Assembly (NCBI RefSeq): GCF_020360975.1
Contig: NW_025408667.1
Coordinates: forward strand, 9,858,001 to 9,922,000
DNA: 64,000 nucleotides
Direction: 5' to 3'
From: Hirsutella rhossiliensis
Lineage: Eukaryota > Ascomycota > Sordariomycetes > Hypocreales > Ophiocordycipitaceae
The notes under the pieces were generated by a model. The model did not search any database, was not told where the DNA came from, and saw only the letters and a list, made by a program, of their open reading frames with translations. The number at the start of each line of letters is the position of its first letter. The stretch's first letter is position 1. Both the position numbers and the translations under genes were made by a program. This document shows, in pieces, positions 48,971-61,200 of this stretch.

Positions 48971-49456
48971 TATAATAACCGGTGTTATTTTTAAGGGATA
49001 AACCTATTAAGGGGTTTATATTAATAAATATAATAGGGCGTAATTTAAGTAATAATAAGTATATTATATTAGTAATAAGTTAGAGGTTATAAACTATAGA
49101 CTATAACTAAGTAATTAAGTAATTAGAATTAAAGATAAGATCGTAATAGAGATCGTAATAATTATAATATATTAAAAGCTATTAAGCTATTTATTTAAAA
49201 GAGTATTCCGTTCCTTCCTTATATACTTAAAGAGCTTCCTTAGATCGCCGAGAGCACTAGGTAATCCTATAGCCTAAGAGCGCTAGAGCGCTAGAGCAAT
49301 CCTACGATCGTAGCTATAGAGTATTAAAGCGCTAAAGTAACTTATCGCTCTAAACTTAATTAGCCCGTCGGTCTATTTAATATTCCTTGCTCCTTATATT
49401 ATATGCCCTTATAATATATACTAGTCCCTACGGTTTACTAGACCGTGTTTATAATA
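48971..49456 (-). repeat. Element 3 5' LTR (right)
   Basis: 486 bp, tataataaccggtg...gtgtttataata, followed by the attat duplication. Confidence 0.85.
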
Positions 49457-49461
49457 ATTAT
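49457..49461. repeat. 5-bp target duplication of element 3, right
   Basis: attat, identical to 21217-21221. Confidence 0.75.
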
Positions 49462-50565
49462 ACTATTATAAAGAAATAATAAGTATAAGGAGGCTTTATA
49501 AAATAAGCTAGTAGAAAGAGGCTTTATAATATAGTTTAAGGGAATAACCCTTAAAAGATAAAAGACCTTTACTAGATATCTATAGCTTCCTTTAAGAAAT
49601 ATAGGTTAAAATAAGCCTATCTTATTAAATAAAAATATATATAAAATATATAAGTTAATTATAAGTAGAAAAGATACCTTATTACTTACTTTAGCTTAGC
49701 GGTTTTAAAGATATCTATAATATAAGAATTAGTAGGGTATATAATATTCTAGTTAAATCTACTACTTATACTAAACCCTATAGTCTTATATTACCTATTA
49801 CGCTATAATTAGACTACCTATTAAGTCTAAAAGATATACTATAAATAAAGCTTATTAAGTACTATAGAATATACTAGAAAGCTAACTAATTAGTTTACTA
49901 GTAAGTAAGTAATAGTCTATAAAAGATAAAGGATTTCCTTAAAAGTAGTAGATAAAATAAGTAAGTTAGTAAGTATCTTTTATAACGCTATTCTTTTAAT
50001 ATATTATTTAGCTCCTTATATACTTATTATAAACTCTAAACGAAACCCTACCTTATACTCTTTTAACCGCTCTTTTTAATTATATAACTAATTACCTAAT
50101 CCTACGCTTATTACTTAAACCTTTTTATAGTAAGATAAGTATCTAGTAAAGCTAATAAGACTTCTTTTTTACTATATTTTACTAGTAAACTATATATACT
50201 AAGTATTATATAGTACTTTAATTAGCTAGTATTTTTATAAGTAACCTAAGTATAGTCCTTTTATACTTAAAGGGATAGCGTTATTTTTTAGTCCTATTAT
50301 ACTTTTAAATAGGTTAGGGCTTTAATCTTATTTATAAGCTAGTTACTTATAGCTTATTATATTACCTATTAGTATTTTATATACTTTAATAATACTTAGA
50401 CTAAGGATAATATAGTAAGAAAACGTTTATTAGCTTAGGTTAGTTTTCTATACTATATTATAAGGGTCTTTCTATATTAAATATTTACTATTTATACTAG
50501 AAAGTATAGATAATACTCTTTTTATACTTATACCTTATTTTTATAGGGCGTATAATATATATAGC
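49462..50565. other. Unassigned AT-rich segment
   Basis: About 1.1 kb, strongly TA-enriched. No readable domain and no match elsewhere in the window. Confidence 0.4.
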
Positions 50566-51044
50566 TATTATAAAGCATAGCTTAATTTTATAGTTCTTAA
50601 AGATATTTATTAGTAAGAGGGACTTAAGAAGCTAAAAAAAACTAGTTTAAAAAAAGAAGCTAAAAAAAGGTATAAAGAGAAGGGTAAGGGTAAGAAGGGA
50701 AGTAAAAGTAGTAATAGCTTCTTATAAAAGTAGTAAGAAATAAGATAGATATATTAGTAATAGCTAAAATAAAGGGGAAAAACTAATAAAAAGCTCGGTA
50801 GTTAAGAGGATATTAATAGCTTCTTTAAGTAGGATCTTCTTTATTAATTAAGATACTAAATAAGTATAAAGAAGGGCGTTAAATAGAAAAAGAAAGGATA
50901 ATTAAAGTAATATAATAATTACTCCCTTATTATAATTACTACCCTTATAAAAATTAAATATCTTTACTTTACTTATTTAACCTCTTACCTTTAATTTTAC
51001 TTTTTTATATCTTATATATACTTCTTATATCTCTCTTTATAAGA
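50566..51044 (+). repeat. Copia D-family LTR (solo or 5' remnant)
   Basis: tattataaagcatagc...ctctctttataaga, aligned with the D LTRs. No Copia coding sequence adjoins it on either side. Confidence 0.75.
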
Positions 51045-51046
51045 TT

Positions 51047-51170
51047 AAAAGCTTCTTTAAGTAAGATCTTCTTTATTAATTAAGATACTAAATAAGTATA
51101 AAGAAGGGCGTTAGATAAAAGAAAGAAAAAGAATTAAGGTAATATAGTAATTACTCCCTTACTATTATAA
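51047..51170 (+). repeat. Partial second Copia D LTR, directly adjoining
   Basis: aagcttctttaagtaagatc onward repeats the internal part of the preceding LTR (from ~50815) in the same orientation, then stops. Head-to-tail LTR pieces without an internal region suggest recombination or a deletion between LTRs. Confidence 0.7.
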
Positions 51171-53280
51171 GCTATACTTATAAAGAGCTAAGGTTATACT
51201 ATAGTAAGTATACTAAAGTTAGACTAAAGTAAACCTATACTTAGGTAGAGCTCGACCTAAACTTAAGCTAAATAGTACTTAAATATAAGTCGAGCTAGGG
51301 ACTAAGGAAAATAAATAACTAGCGCGATTAAGATAAAGTTTTCCTTCTTTCTCCTTAGCTTTAAATAAATAATTATTTAGCCTTATACTACTATACTAAG
51401 TATACGCTAACCTTTAATATATTAAAAGCTCCTTTTAAATAAGGTTATAAAGCCTAGAAAAAGATCGGACTTAAAGGATATACTATAGATATCTTAATAA
51501 CTTAAAGGGGGGAGAATAAGCCCTAAGGATAGCCGGGAGTAGTAATAAGAGGGCCTAACGCCTAGCTAATAATAAAGTAAGCGATACTTTTACTATAAGT
51601 AAGAGAGGTAGAGATAAGGTACTAAGTAATATAAAGCTAATTATAAATATAAGAACTAATTAACTAGATTAAAAGGATATACTAAAAGATAGATAAACTA
51701 ATAAAGATAGATATATAAAAGGGGGCTAGAGGTAAGATAGGTAGTTTAATACTACCCTTAAAGGTAATAAGGGGGGTAATAACGCTAATAATTAAAAGGG
51801 GAATAGTAAGGAAGAATTCTTATAAGAAGCCTCTCTTAAGCCTAGGAAAATTAAATAAGTAATAACGGTACTATACCTTATAGGTATAATATATATATAA
51901 AAAGTATAAGATTAATAAAGAATTCTTCTTAAACTTAAAGGAAATCTATTACTTTATTTATAATTACTTAGATACTAAGCTAAAATAAATAGTTATAATA
52001 TACTATAAAATAAAGGTAAAGAGGGGCTATAATTAAAAGGAATTCTTAAAGTACCTTAACTTAATTTACCTTAATATAAATATTTAGTAACGCGCGGTAG
52101 CAGCGATTTAAATAATAAAACTAACTACTAGCTTAGCTAAAGGCTATTATTAATAAAATTTAGCCCGCTAAGCCTTATAGCGGAAAAATAAGGTAGAGCT
52201 TAAAAAGATATTATTATAAGATAAGGTTAAGGATAATTATATAATTAACTAAAAACGCTTATACTACCGATTAATATTATATACCCTATATATATAAAGG
52301 AGTTACTTTCTAAGGTTACTTTATAGTAGGGCTAACGCGATTCCGACTAACTAAAAATAATACCTATAATAGCTAGTATAAGATTCCTATATATTATAAC
52401 CGCGACTTAGTATAAGGGCGGACTAGCTATAAAAGAAGGGAGGGTTTTCCTTTAAGTACTTTAGTTTTTCCTTTTTATTTAACGCTAAAGTTCTAGATAC
52501 TTTTAGATAGGTTATTAGTATAATCTTATTTAAAGGGAGAGTTAAACGTTTATAGCGTTCCTCTTAAAGTTTAAGTAAAGACTCTTTAATATTAAAAGGG
52601 GGTCCTAGCTATATAATATTTAAATTATCTTCTTAGAAAGTGCTTTATAAATCTAGCTCTATAAGGTATTAACTATAATCGACCTTTTTATATTAGGCTT
52701 TACTACCTATACTTATTAGGTAGTATAAATAGCGGCTAAGCTAAAGAGGGTCTAGTAAATAAAATAACCCCTTTTAAACTAAAAGAAACTAGCGGATATA
52801 TACCCCTAGGAAAGAAAGGATAAAGATAAGGATACCTTAATAACTAGTATTAATACTATTAATAAATAAAGGGAGGGGTAGAGCTAGCTAGAAACTTAAA
52901 TATACTTTAACTATAAAGTTAAAGGATATAGTATACTTTATTATAAAAGGAGAAAGTAAGAACCTTAAAAGGTAAGCGTAATAAAGAAAGAGAGAGGCGC
53001 TAAGGATAATAATAACTTAGAAAAAAAGGAACCTTAGTATAAAGTTAAGCGCTAAGGGTAAAAGAGAAATAGTAAGAAGCTTAAAAGTTAATAAGGGACT
53101 ACCTTATACTAAGCTTAGTAATACTAAAGGTAAGTATTAATAAAAAGAAGGGACTTAATATACTTATAAATACTAGCTATAAATACTATATTATAGTAAT
53201 TAGGAGGGTAGTAATAAAGTTATAAATACCTCTTACTAATAAAAAGAAAAGATAACTAAGGCTATTCTTAAATAATACTT
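51171..53280 (+). other. Degraded segment upstream of Gypsy G pol
   Basis: About 2.1 kb, TA-rich, lysine/arginine-coding in places on the plus strand. Likely the 5' and gag part of Gypsy G by position, but I cannot identify an LTR or zinc knuckle with confidence. Confidence 0.3.
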
Positions 53281-55119
53281 TAGCCCCATAAAAGGAATTA
53301 TAATACTTAAGTTAGATATTAATAGCTATATAAAGTAAGCTTTTATATATATAGTCCTTAGGCTAAGCTATAATATATTCCTAGGAAGGCTATAAATAAA
53401 GAAAAACTAAGTAATATATAATATAGTAAGGGATTTAGTTTAGTATAGTAAGGCTAAGATCTAAATAGGCCTATAAGGATCGGAAGTAATAAGGAAGGTA
53501 AAATAAATCTAAGAGGTAAGGATTATTAGTATACTAGTATTTATAGTAGAATATTAAAAGGAAAGAGTAGTAAGAGATAATAAAGAGAGATAAAGGTTAG
53601 TTAATATTTAAGCGATTATAATAAAGGATATAAAGAGGGCGCTCTAGCTAAAGATAGTAGTAGACCTAGTAGACTATATCTTAAAGTAAGCGCTAAATAT
53701 ATACTTAGACCTCTTTATACTTAAGAAGGCTCTAGAAATACCCTTATATAAGCTAAGGGTAAACTATAAGATTAACTTAATACTAAATAAGAATAAAGTA
53801 AAGCTCTTATTATTATAAGGACTTATTTTTAATATATTAAGGGAGGAACTCTTAGTATTAAAGAAGACCTTAAGCGAGCTAATAAAAGTAAACTTAATCT
53901 ACTTAAGTAGCTCCTTAGCCGCGGCCTTAGTACTTTTTACTTAAAAGTTAAACGGTCGCTTATAATTTTACTATAACTACTAAGCCTTAAATATAATTAT
54001 AAAAAAGGATAGGTACGCGCTACCTTTAATTATAAAGATACTATAGATACTTATAAAAGTAAAGTAGTTTATAAAGTTTAATATTATAATAGCGTTTTAT
54101 AAGATCTAAATAATAAAGGGCTATAAGTTAAGATAGTCTTTTAAATAAGGTTTAAATTATTTAAGTAGTAAGTATACTTATTTAGCTTAATAAGAACGCT
54201 AGCTACCTTTTAATAATATATTAATAAGGTACTAATAGAATACTTATATAAGTTTATTATAGCGTATATAAATAACGTTTTAATCTACTTATTAAGGTTT
54301 CTTTAAGACTATTAAGAGAAAGTAGTAAGGGTACTTTAAAAGCTATAAAGGGTAGGCTTAATACTAGATTTAAGAAAGTATAACTTTATAATAAAGGAAA
54401 TAAGGTACTTAGGATTTATTATATAAGTAAGAGGTAAGGTTTAATATAACTTAAAGAAGATCTAAGTAATATAGACTTAGTAAGTATCTTAGAATATAAG
54501 AGGAGTTTAGAGCTTCCTTAGCTTTATAAACTAATATTAAGCCTTTATATTACTTTATATAAAAGTATTAATATACTTAGATAGCTTTTATAAAATAAGC
54601 GCGATCTTTAAGTAAATAAATAGGTATTAAATAGTATTTAAGTTTATTTAAAACGCTTTTTATAACGCCCTAATACTATAACTTTATATCTTAAAGAAAG
54701 AGATATACTTAAAGGCAAGCTACTTTAAATATATAATAAAGGGAACACTAATATAAGTAGGGCTAAATAGTATATAATACTTAATAGGATTCTTTTTAAA
54801 AGACTAAACTTAGTAAAGTATAACTACTTAATTTATAATAAAGAGATACTTATAATTATATAGTACTTAGACTTTTAAGGGGTAAAACTTTAAAATATAC
54901 CTACTTTTCTAGTACTAACTAATTATAATAACCTAAGGTACTTTATAATAAAGAAAAAGTTAAATAAAAGATAGAGCTAATAAGTAATAAAGCTTATATC
55001 CTATAACTTTATATTAAAGTTCTAGCTAAGGAAGCTAGTAGTAGTACTTAACGTGCTATCTTATTATAAGTAAGATCGGCTAGCGGGCGAAATAAATAAA
55101 AGGGAAATAAGGTAGGTAG
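53281..55119 (+). pseudogene. pol: Gypsy G pol remnant (RT and RNase H), a different Gypsy family
   Basis: Plus-strand pieces of a Gypsy RT: LIYLSSSLAAALVLF near 53895-53940, then GRL-FYYNY-ALN, KDRYALPLI at ~54005-54030, and an active site reading Y-I-N-N at 54265-54276 where YIDD is expected. An RNase H piece (LLTNYNNLRYF, LNKR) is near 54910-54980. Pieces fall in different phases, so indels have occurred. Sequence and motif order differ from family A at nucleotide level. Element 4 interrupts this DNA at 55119; no LTRs found. Confidence 0.65.
55115..55119. repeat. 5-bp target duplication of element 4, left
   Basis: ggtag, repeated exactly at 62992-62996. Confidence 0.9.
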
Positions 55120-55599
55120 TATTACGACCACGGTCTAGCGAACCGCGGGACCAGCACATGTCACGAGGACACGTAACGTGGGAAGCAAGGAACATTAGAC
55201 GGACCGACGGGCTAATTAAGTTTAGAGCGACGGGTCACTCTAGCGCTCTAACGCTCTATAGCTAGGATCGTAGGATCGCCCTAGCGCCCTAGCGCTCCTA
55301 GGCGACGGGATCACCTAGTGCTCTCGGCGATCTAGGGAAGCTCTCGAGATATATAAGGAAGGAATAGAATACTCCTTTAGATAGATAGCTCGATAGCTTT
55401 TAATATAATTATTACGATCTCTATTATAATCTTATCTCTAATTCTAATTACTTAATTACCTAGTTATAGTCTACGGTTTACGACCTCCGACTTATTACTA
55501 ACGTAATATACTTATTATTGCTTAGACCACGCCCTATTATATCTACTAATATAAACCCCTCGATAGGTTTATCCCTTAGGAATAACACCGGTCGTTATA
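55120..55599 (+). repeat. Element 4 5' LTR
   Basis: tattacgaccacgg...ccggtcgttata, 480 bp. Retains cagcacatgtcacg and acgtggg where the 3' LTR has catatattacg and acgtaggg: all changes are CA-to-TA or TG-to-TA apart from an a/g. The middle holds a GC-rich block with repeated agcgct/ctagcgc words. Confidence 0.93.
55350..55358 (+). promoter_or_regulatory. Candidate TATA box of the family A LTR
   Basis: tatataagg follows the GC-rich U3-like block and precedes the conserved end of the LTR, in sense with gag-pol. It is retained in elements 1, 2 and 4; in element 3 it is less clear. Inferred from position and sequence only. Confidence 0.4.
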
Positions 55600-55660
55600 C
55601 GTTAAAAGCTCTTATTTAGTGCAATACCGCGTTACTCTAAGCAATATCGCAACTATTAAT

Positions 55661-58200
55661 ATGCCTATATAGTAAGCCGGATTAACTAACTCTAGAGCTA
55701 CTATATCGCCTTAGGATATAATACGCGAGATTATTACCCTTCGATATAAGGTATAGTTACTTAAGAATAGAGGCAACGGATAAGTTAGGGACCTTAGAGA
55801 AGTAGTTAAACTAAAATAGCTAGGACTATTCGACGGTACTTATAGCACGCTTCGAGACTTTCTTACCTAACTTAAGGCCTACCACCGGTTTTACCCTACT
55901 AAACTCTTAGACCTAGTCGAAAAGGTACTCTACGTAGGAAATTATTTATCTAGAACGGCACTCGCTTAGTTTAGACCTATTATAAGGGATTTTCTCGATA
56001 ACTAACTAGCGCGACGAGATAACGAGATAGATAAAGTCTTTGCTAGTTTCTAAGGATTCGAAGAAGCTATTATAAAGGTATTTAAAACAACCGACGAGGA
56101 ACGAGAAGCCGAATAAAAACTTCGAGAACTCTAATAAAGGATCTTAGTATCGGATTATACTACGAAGTTCCGTTAAGTTACCTTAAAGCTTAATTAGGAC
56201 GACGAACCTCTTATATTACGATTCTACGACGGGCTTAAAGAAGAAGTTAAGGACGAGCTCTATAAGGAAAATCGACTTAATAACCTCTCGGACTATATTG
56301 CTATAGTAGTACGAATCGACGATAGATAGTATACGCGACGCTAAGAAAAGAAATAAGGAAGAGGAAACTAGAACCCTTCCTAAAGGAATAACTTTAGCCG
56401 ACGCGCTAACTATAAGAAGAAGCGCGAAACTCCTATTGCCTACGCCTATATAACTAACCTAAGTAGGATAGATCTAGATATAATATAGAAAAACAAAGGA
56501 AAGTATTTTAATTACGGGAAACTTAGACATTACTCTAAAGAATATAGATAACCTCGTAAGGAGAAGAAAACCTACTAGGCACTAGCCCTAGAAGGTAAGA
56601 AACACCTAAACGCTACTAATAGATAGGAACTAAAGTATAAACTCCTTAGTTAGACTATATACTACGACGACGAATATACGGTATACTTGAGCGATAAAAA
56701 CGGTACCGGATAGTTCCTAAAGCAATTAAAGAAAACCCTTATAATAATGCAACGAAGGGATCCTAAAATATAGAGATAAGTTAAATTCATAGAACTAGAA
56801 CACCCTTATCCTAAAGGAGTCTCTTAAGACTAGATTAAGAAGAACGGTAAACGATTCTAGGAAGATATATAAAATAAAAATCGATAACAACGACAGGTAG
56901 TCTATAAATAATATAATAAAGAAGATATAGATATAGCCCTTATACTTACGAAACTTAGATAATAACCTAAGGAGGAATAACGAAGTATCGACGATATAAG
57001 CTTTAAAGAATAAGAAATACCTAGAGAAATAGAAGACGAGAACGAACTCGTACTACTACCCTCGCTATTAAGGGAAAATACTACGATTAGAGAACACGCT
57101 CTATACTTCGAAGAATTCAAAGAAATACTTAAAATTAAAACCTAATAAATACCTTAAATTCTCACGGAAAACTAATAAGCTATATTAATTCGATATTAAC
57201 CGGCACTACGCGGAGGAGACTACGCTATAGCTATCGCCGTAGTTAATACCTTTATAGCTCTATAACGAGAATAGTAACTATAAGGAGAATTTTTAGATAA
57301 CCTAAGAATAGTACTTAGTTATAAAGAGCATAAGTATATTTTATAGATCTTATACGTCTACTTAGACTATATAATATACTTCTAGATAAAGGCACGACAC
57401 GACGCCTTCCCGGTTAGGTTCGAAGGATAAGTACTTTCGAAACCCTACCTAAGCATAGAACTAGACTACTAGAAAATCGATTAACGCTACCCGGACGACT
57501 AAGTTATATTATTAGAACCCGATTACGGCACGCTACTTGAATACCGCGATAATTATAGTTTATTAACGAGATATCTTTCGGAGATATATAAAATCCATAA
57601 ACACGCTAAAATAGAGGAATAGTATAACGCTACTCGCTCTAAGGCATCCGAACTATTAATCTTCTAAAGACTTACGCAACGAATTAAATATAACGAAGAA
57701 GATTATAACGAATACGTATACCTAAACTATAGAATCTATAAACACGAAAAAGCACGAGCATAGTATAAACGATATAACGGTGCATTAAAAGATTATTAGC
57801 GATACGTACGAAGGCTATAAGCCGTATTCGACTAAGGAAAAATCGATACGAAAACGCTACGCGAAAAATAGAAAGACGCTAAACGAAAACTCGACCTTTA
57901 GTACGAAAATAAATAGAATTGCGAAGTATAGTACGCAATTAACTACGAAGTAGCATAATATAAACGATATAGCGTTAAGAAATAAGAAATCTTTAATTAG
58001 CTATAAGAAATTAGTCTCTTAAGCCCTAATACGATACTACGCGATAAAAACATAAAGAAACGATATTAATAATAAATCGAAGAAGAATACCTAAATAAAA
58101 CGAATAAGGACTAGGCAAAAACCGAGGTACGCTATCTATAAAAGGGCTATAGACTAGCACGACACGATAAGATCTAAGGACCCTATATATAGCAACGGCA
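55661..58200 (+). pseudogene. gag: Element 4 gag with zinc knuckle
   Basis: Begins at a surviving ATG (55661). In that phase there is a Gag-like domain: LGLFDGTYSTLRDFLTQ-type sequence near 55826, then YHRFYPTKLLDLVEKVLY, and LILRFYDGLKEEVKDELY near 56210-56262. A zinc knuckle at 56504-56545 reads Y-F-N-Y-G-K-L-R-H-Y-S-K-E-Y: the three Cys are all Tyr (TGT/TGC to TAT/TAC) and only His remains. The phase stays readable to ~58190, giving a gag of ~840 codons, long for the family. Pol follows in the -1 phase. Broken by TAA/TAG. Confidence 0.8.
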
Positions 58201-61200
58201 AGCTATAGCGACTAAATAGTATTAGATATCTAAATCGCGGGATATTATATACGTATACTTTTAGACTACGGCGCGATAGGCAATTACGTTTTACCTAGAG
58301 TCGTTAATCGTTACCGACTTATATAGAGATATAAGATAGATCTATATAAACTCACGAACATCGAAGGAGAGGCCTTTAACTATAATAACGGAATTATTAA
58401 TATAGAGATTAATTACCTCGATATTAATATCTAGGGCTATAACGAACGAGTTAACTTCGATATTATAGATATTAGAGAACACGACCTTATATTAGGGCTT
58501 CTATAGCTATAGGAGAGCAACCTACTAATTAACTAGAAAACTAGCTAGCTACGTTAAAACAAAGACGTAAGTTTCTAGGACTAGTAGATTTAAGAGAAAG
58601 TAAAATTTTGCGATAATTTAGCCACTAAATAGGATAAAAGGGATAACCGTTTAAGTAAATTATTACGGGCTTTAGCGATACGAACGAAGATAGTAACCGA
58701 ACCGGCGGATATAATAAAATCGACTAATAAGACCTACGTACTAACTAACACGGCTATATAACCTAGCATCCGATATAAATAGAACAAAGGATATAATACG
58801 AAGATCTAAAGAGTTATTACTACTCTAAGGAAAGACCTTAAATAAATCAATAAAGAGCTTAAGTTAAGAGAAACTAGCTCTTAAAAGAAAGAACAAAGCC
58901 TATAAGATAGAATAAAGAATATCCCCTAGGAATACCGGAAATACGACAAACTCTTTAAGGAAGAACTCGAGATAAGGTTACCCGAATATAGCTAATAGGA
59001 CCACGAAATTTGTCTTAAGGATAGAATAACGCCGACGTTCTATAAAATCTATAACCTAAACGAAAAGCAACTATAAACGCTACGCGACTACCTCGACGAG
59101 AATCTATAAAAGGGATATATACGAATATTAATATCCGAAGCAGGCTATCTAGTAATATTTATTCTAAAGAAAAACGGTAAGCTACGACTAGTTATCGACT
59201 ATAGACGCTTAAACGATATTATAATAAAGGACCGAATACTATTACCGCTTATATCGGAACTATAAGATCGATTATATAGCAAAAAATAATTTATAGCCCT
59301 CGATCTTAAAGGCGCCTATAACTTAATACGTATAAAGAAGGGACACGAATAGATAATAGCCTTTAGAACGAAATTCGGACTATTTAAATATCTAGTAATA
59401 CTATTTAGACTTATAAATACACTAGCTACCTTCTAACGGATAATTAATAATATCCTACGCGAACACTTAGATATCTTTATAGTAGTATACCTAGATAATA
59501 TCCTAATCTTCTCGGATACCCTAGAAGAATATAAGGAATATATCTATAAGGTACTCCGCGCACTTTAGAATGCGAAGTTACTAGTTAAACTAGAGAAAAG
59601 TAAGTTCTATATATAGGAAGTAGACTTCCTCGGATATACGATCTTACTAAGAGAGATACGAATATAATAAGATAAAATTAACTTAGTTAAAGAATAGCTA
59701 ACGCTAAAGAACGTTAAGGATATATAAAGTTTCCTAGGATTTGCAAATTACTACCGACGATTTATTAAAGATTTCGGAAAGATTATAGCACTACTATATA
59801 ACTTAACGAAGAAGGAAAAAGAATTTATATAGGACGATAAAGCTAACGAAGCTTTCGAATATATTAAGACTATAATTACGTAAGAACTAGTCTTAACTAC
59901 CTTTGATCTAGAACGATAAATCGAACTTAAAACTAATATATTAGACTTTGCTCTGGGAGCATAAATCGGATAGAAAAACGATAAAGGAAGACTACGACTA
60001 ATTGCATTCTACTCGAAAAAGCTATATAGCGTAGAACTTAATTACCCTATCTACGATAAAGAATTCCTCGTAATTATTTAAGCTTTTAAGGAATTTCGAT
60101 ATTACCTTCTCGGAAGCAAATATAAAGTTAAGGTCTATATAGATTATAAGAATATCTTATATTTTGCAACGACGCAATAGTTAAACGGACGATAGATCCG
60201 ATAAGCCGAATATTTATCGGAATTCGACTACGAAATAATCTATAGAAAAGGAATAGAAAACGGTCGAGCTAATACCCTTAGTCGACGAAGTAACTACGAC
60301 ATAGGAGCACCTATAGCGAAAGGACAGCTCCTAGAAATCAACGAAAACGGGAGTTACTAGCAACGATAGCTAAACACAATATTTAAAGTATAACCCGACG
60401 ACTTAATATACTAAAAGATCCTAAAATAGATAAAAGAATATAAAGCACTAAAGGGATACGATATAGAATATTCGGAAGTTCTAATATATAAGAATAAAAT
60501 CTAGATACTACTAGAATTACGAGATAAAGTTATATAAGATATATACGAATATCTAATATATAGATACTAAGGAATCCGAAGAATAATAGAATAGATTAAA
60601 CGATAATATAACTTCCTATAGCTTAAAGAAGTAGTATAATAAGTTATTAAAGAATATAAACTTTACGCACGAAGTAAAGCTAAACGATATAAACTATATA
60701 GAGAATTATAACCGCTACTAGTACTAGAGAAACCATAGGATTTAATAGCTTTCGACTATATTATAAAGCTACTACCGTTAAAAGAACCTATAACCAACGT
60801 TAAGTACGATAGTATATTTATTATTACCGATAGATTAACGAAGTACGGATACTTCTTACTATATAAAGAAGCAAGCAATATAGAAGAGCTAGTATATATA
60901 TTCCTACGAACAATTATTAGCAATTACGGACTACCGAACGAGATTGTCTCTAATAGAGGAAGTATATTTATAGCTAAGTTTTAGCAAGCTCTTATAGTAT
61001 AATTAGGGACGAAATATAAGCTTAGTATAGCTTACTACCTATAAATAGATAGATAAATAGAACGACTTAACTAAACGCTTAAATAATATTTACGATACTA
61101 TATTAGCTACGAATAAAACGATTAGGTTAAATAGCTACTAATAGCGCAACTAGCTTATAATAGCTTAGTCACGGAAATAACTAAGCTCTTACTAGTATAC

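Larger units (their letters stand above)
21222..49456 (-). mobile_element. Chromovirus element 3, outermost level of a four-level nest
   Basis: Two 486-bp LTRs (21222-21707 and 48971-49456) and an attat duplication bracket a minus-strand family A element. It is split at ~26477/46823 by Copia C. Removing the insert leaves ~7.9 kb, the family length. It is much more RIP-mutated than elements 1, 2 and 4: many positions that read CG in them read TA here. Confidence 0.9.

Noticed and set aside
56902..57120. 72-codon minus-strand serine-rich ORF
   Set aside because: Shadow of the element 4 gag on the opposite strand; the plus-strand phase there is the coherent one.
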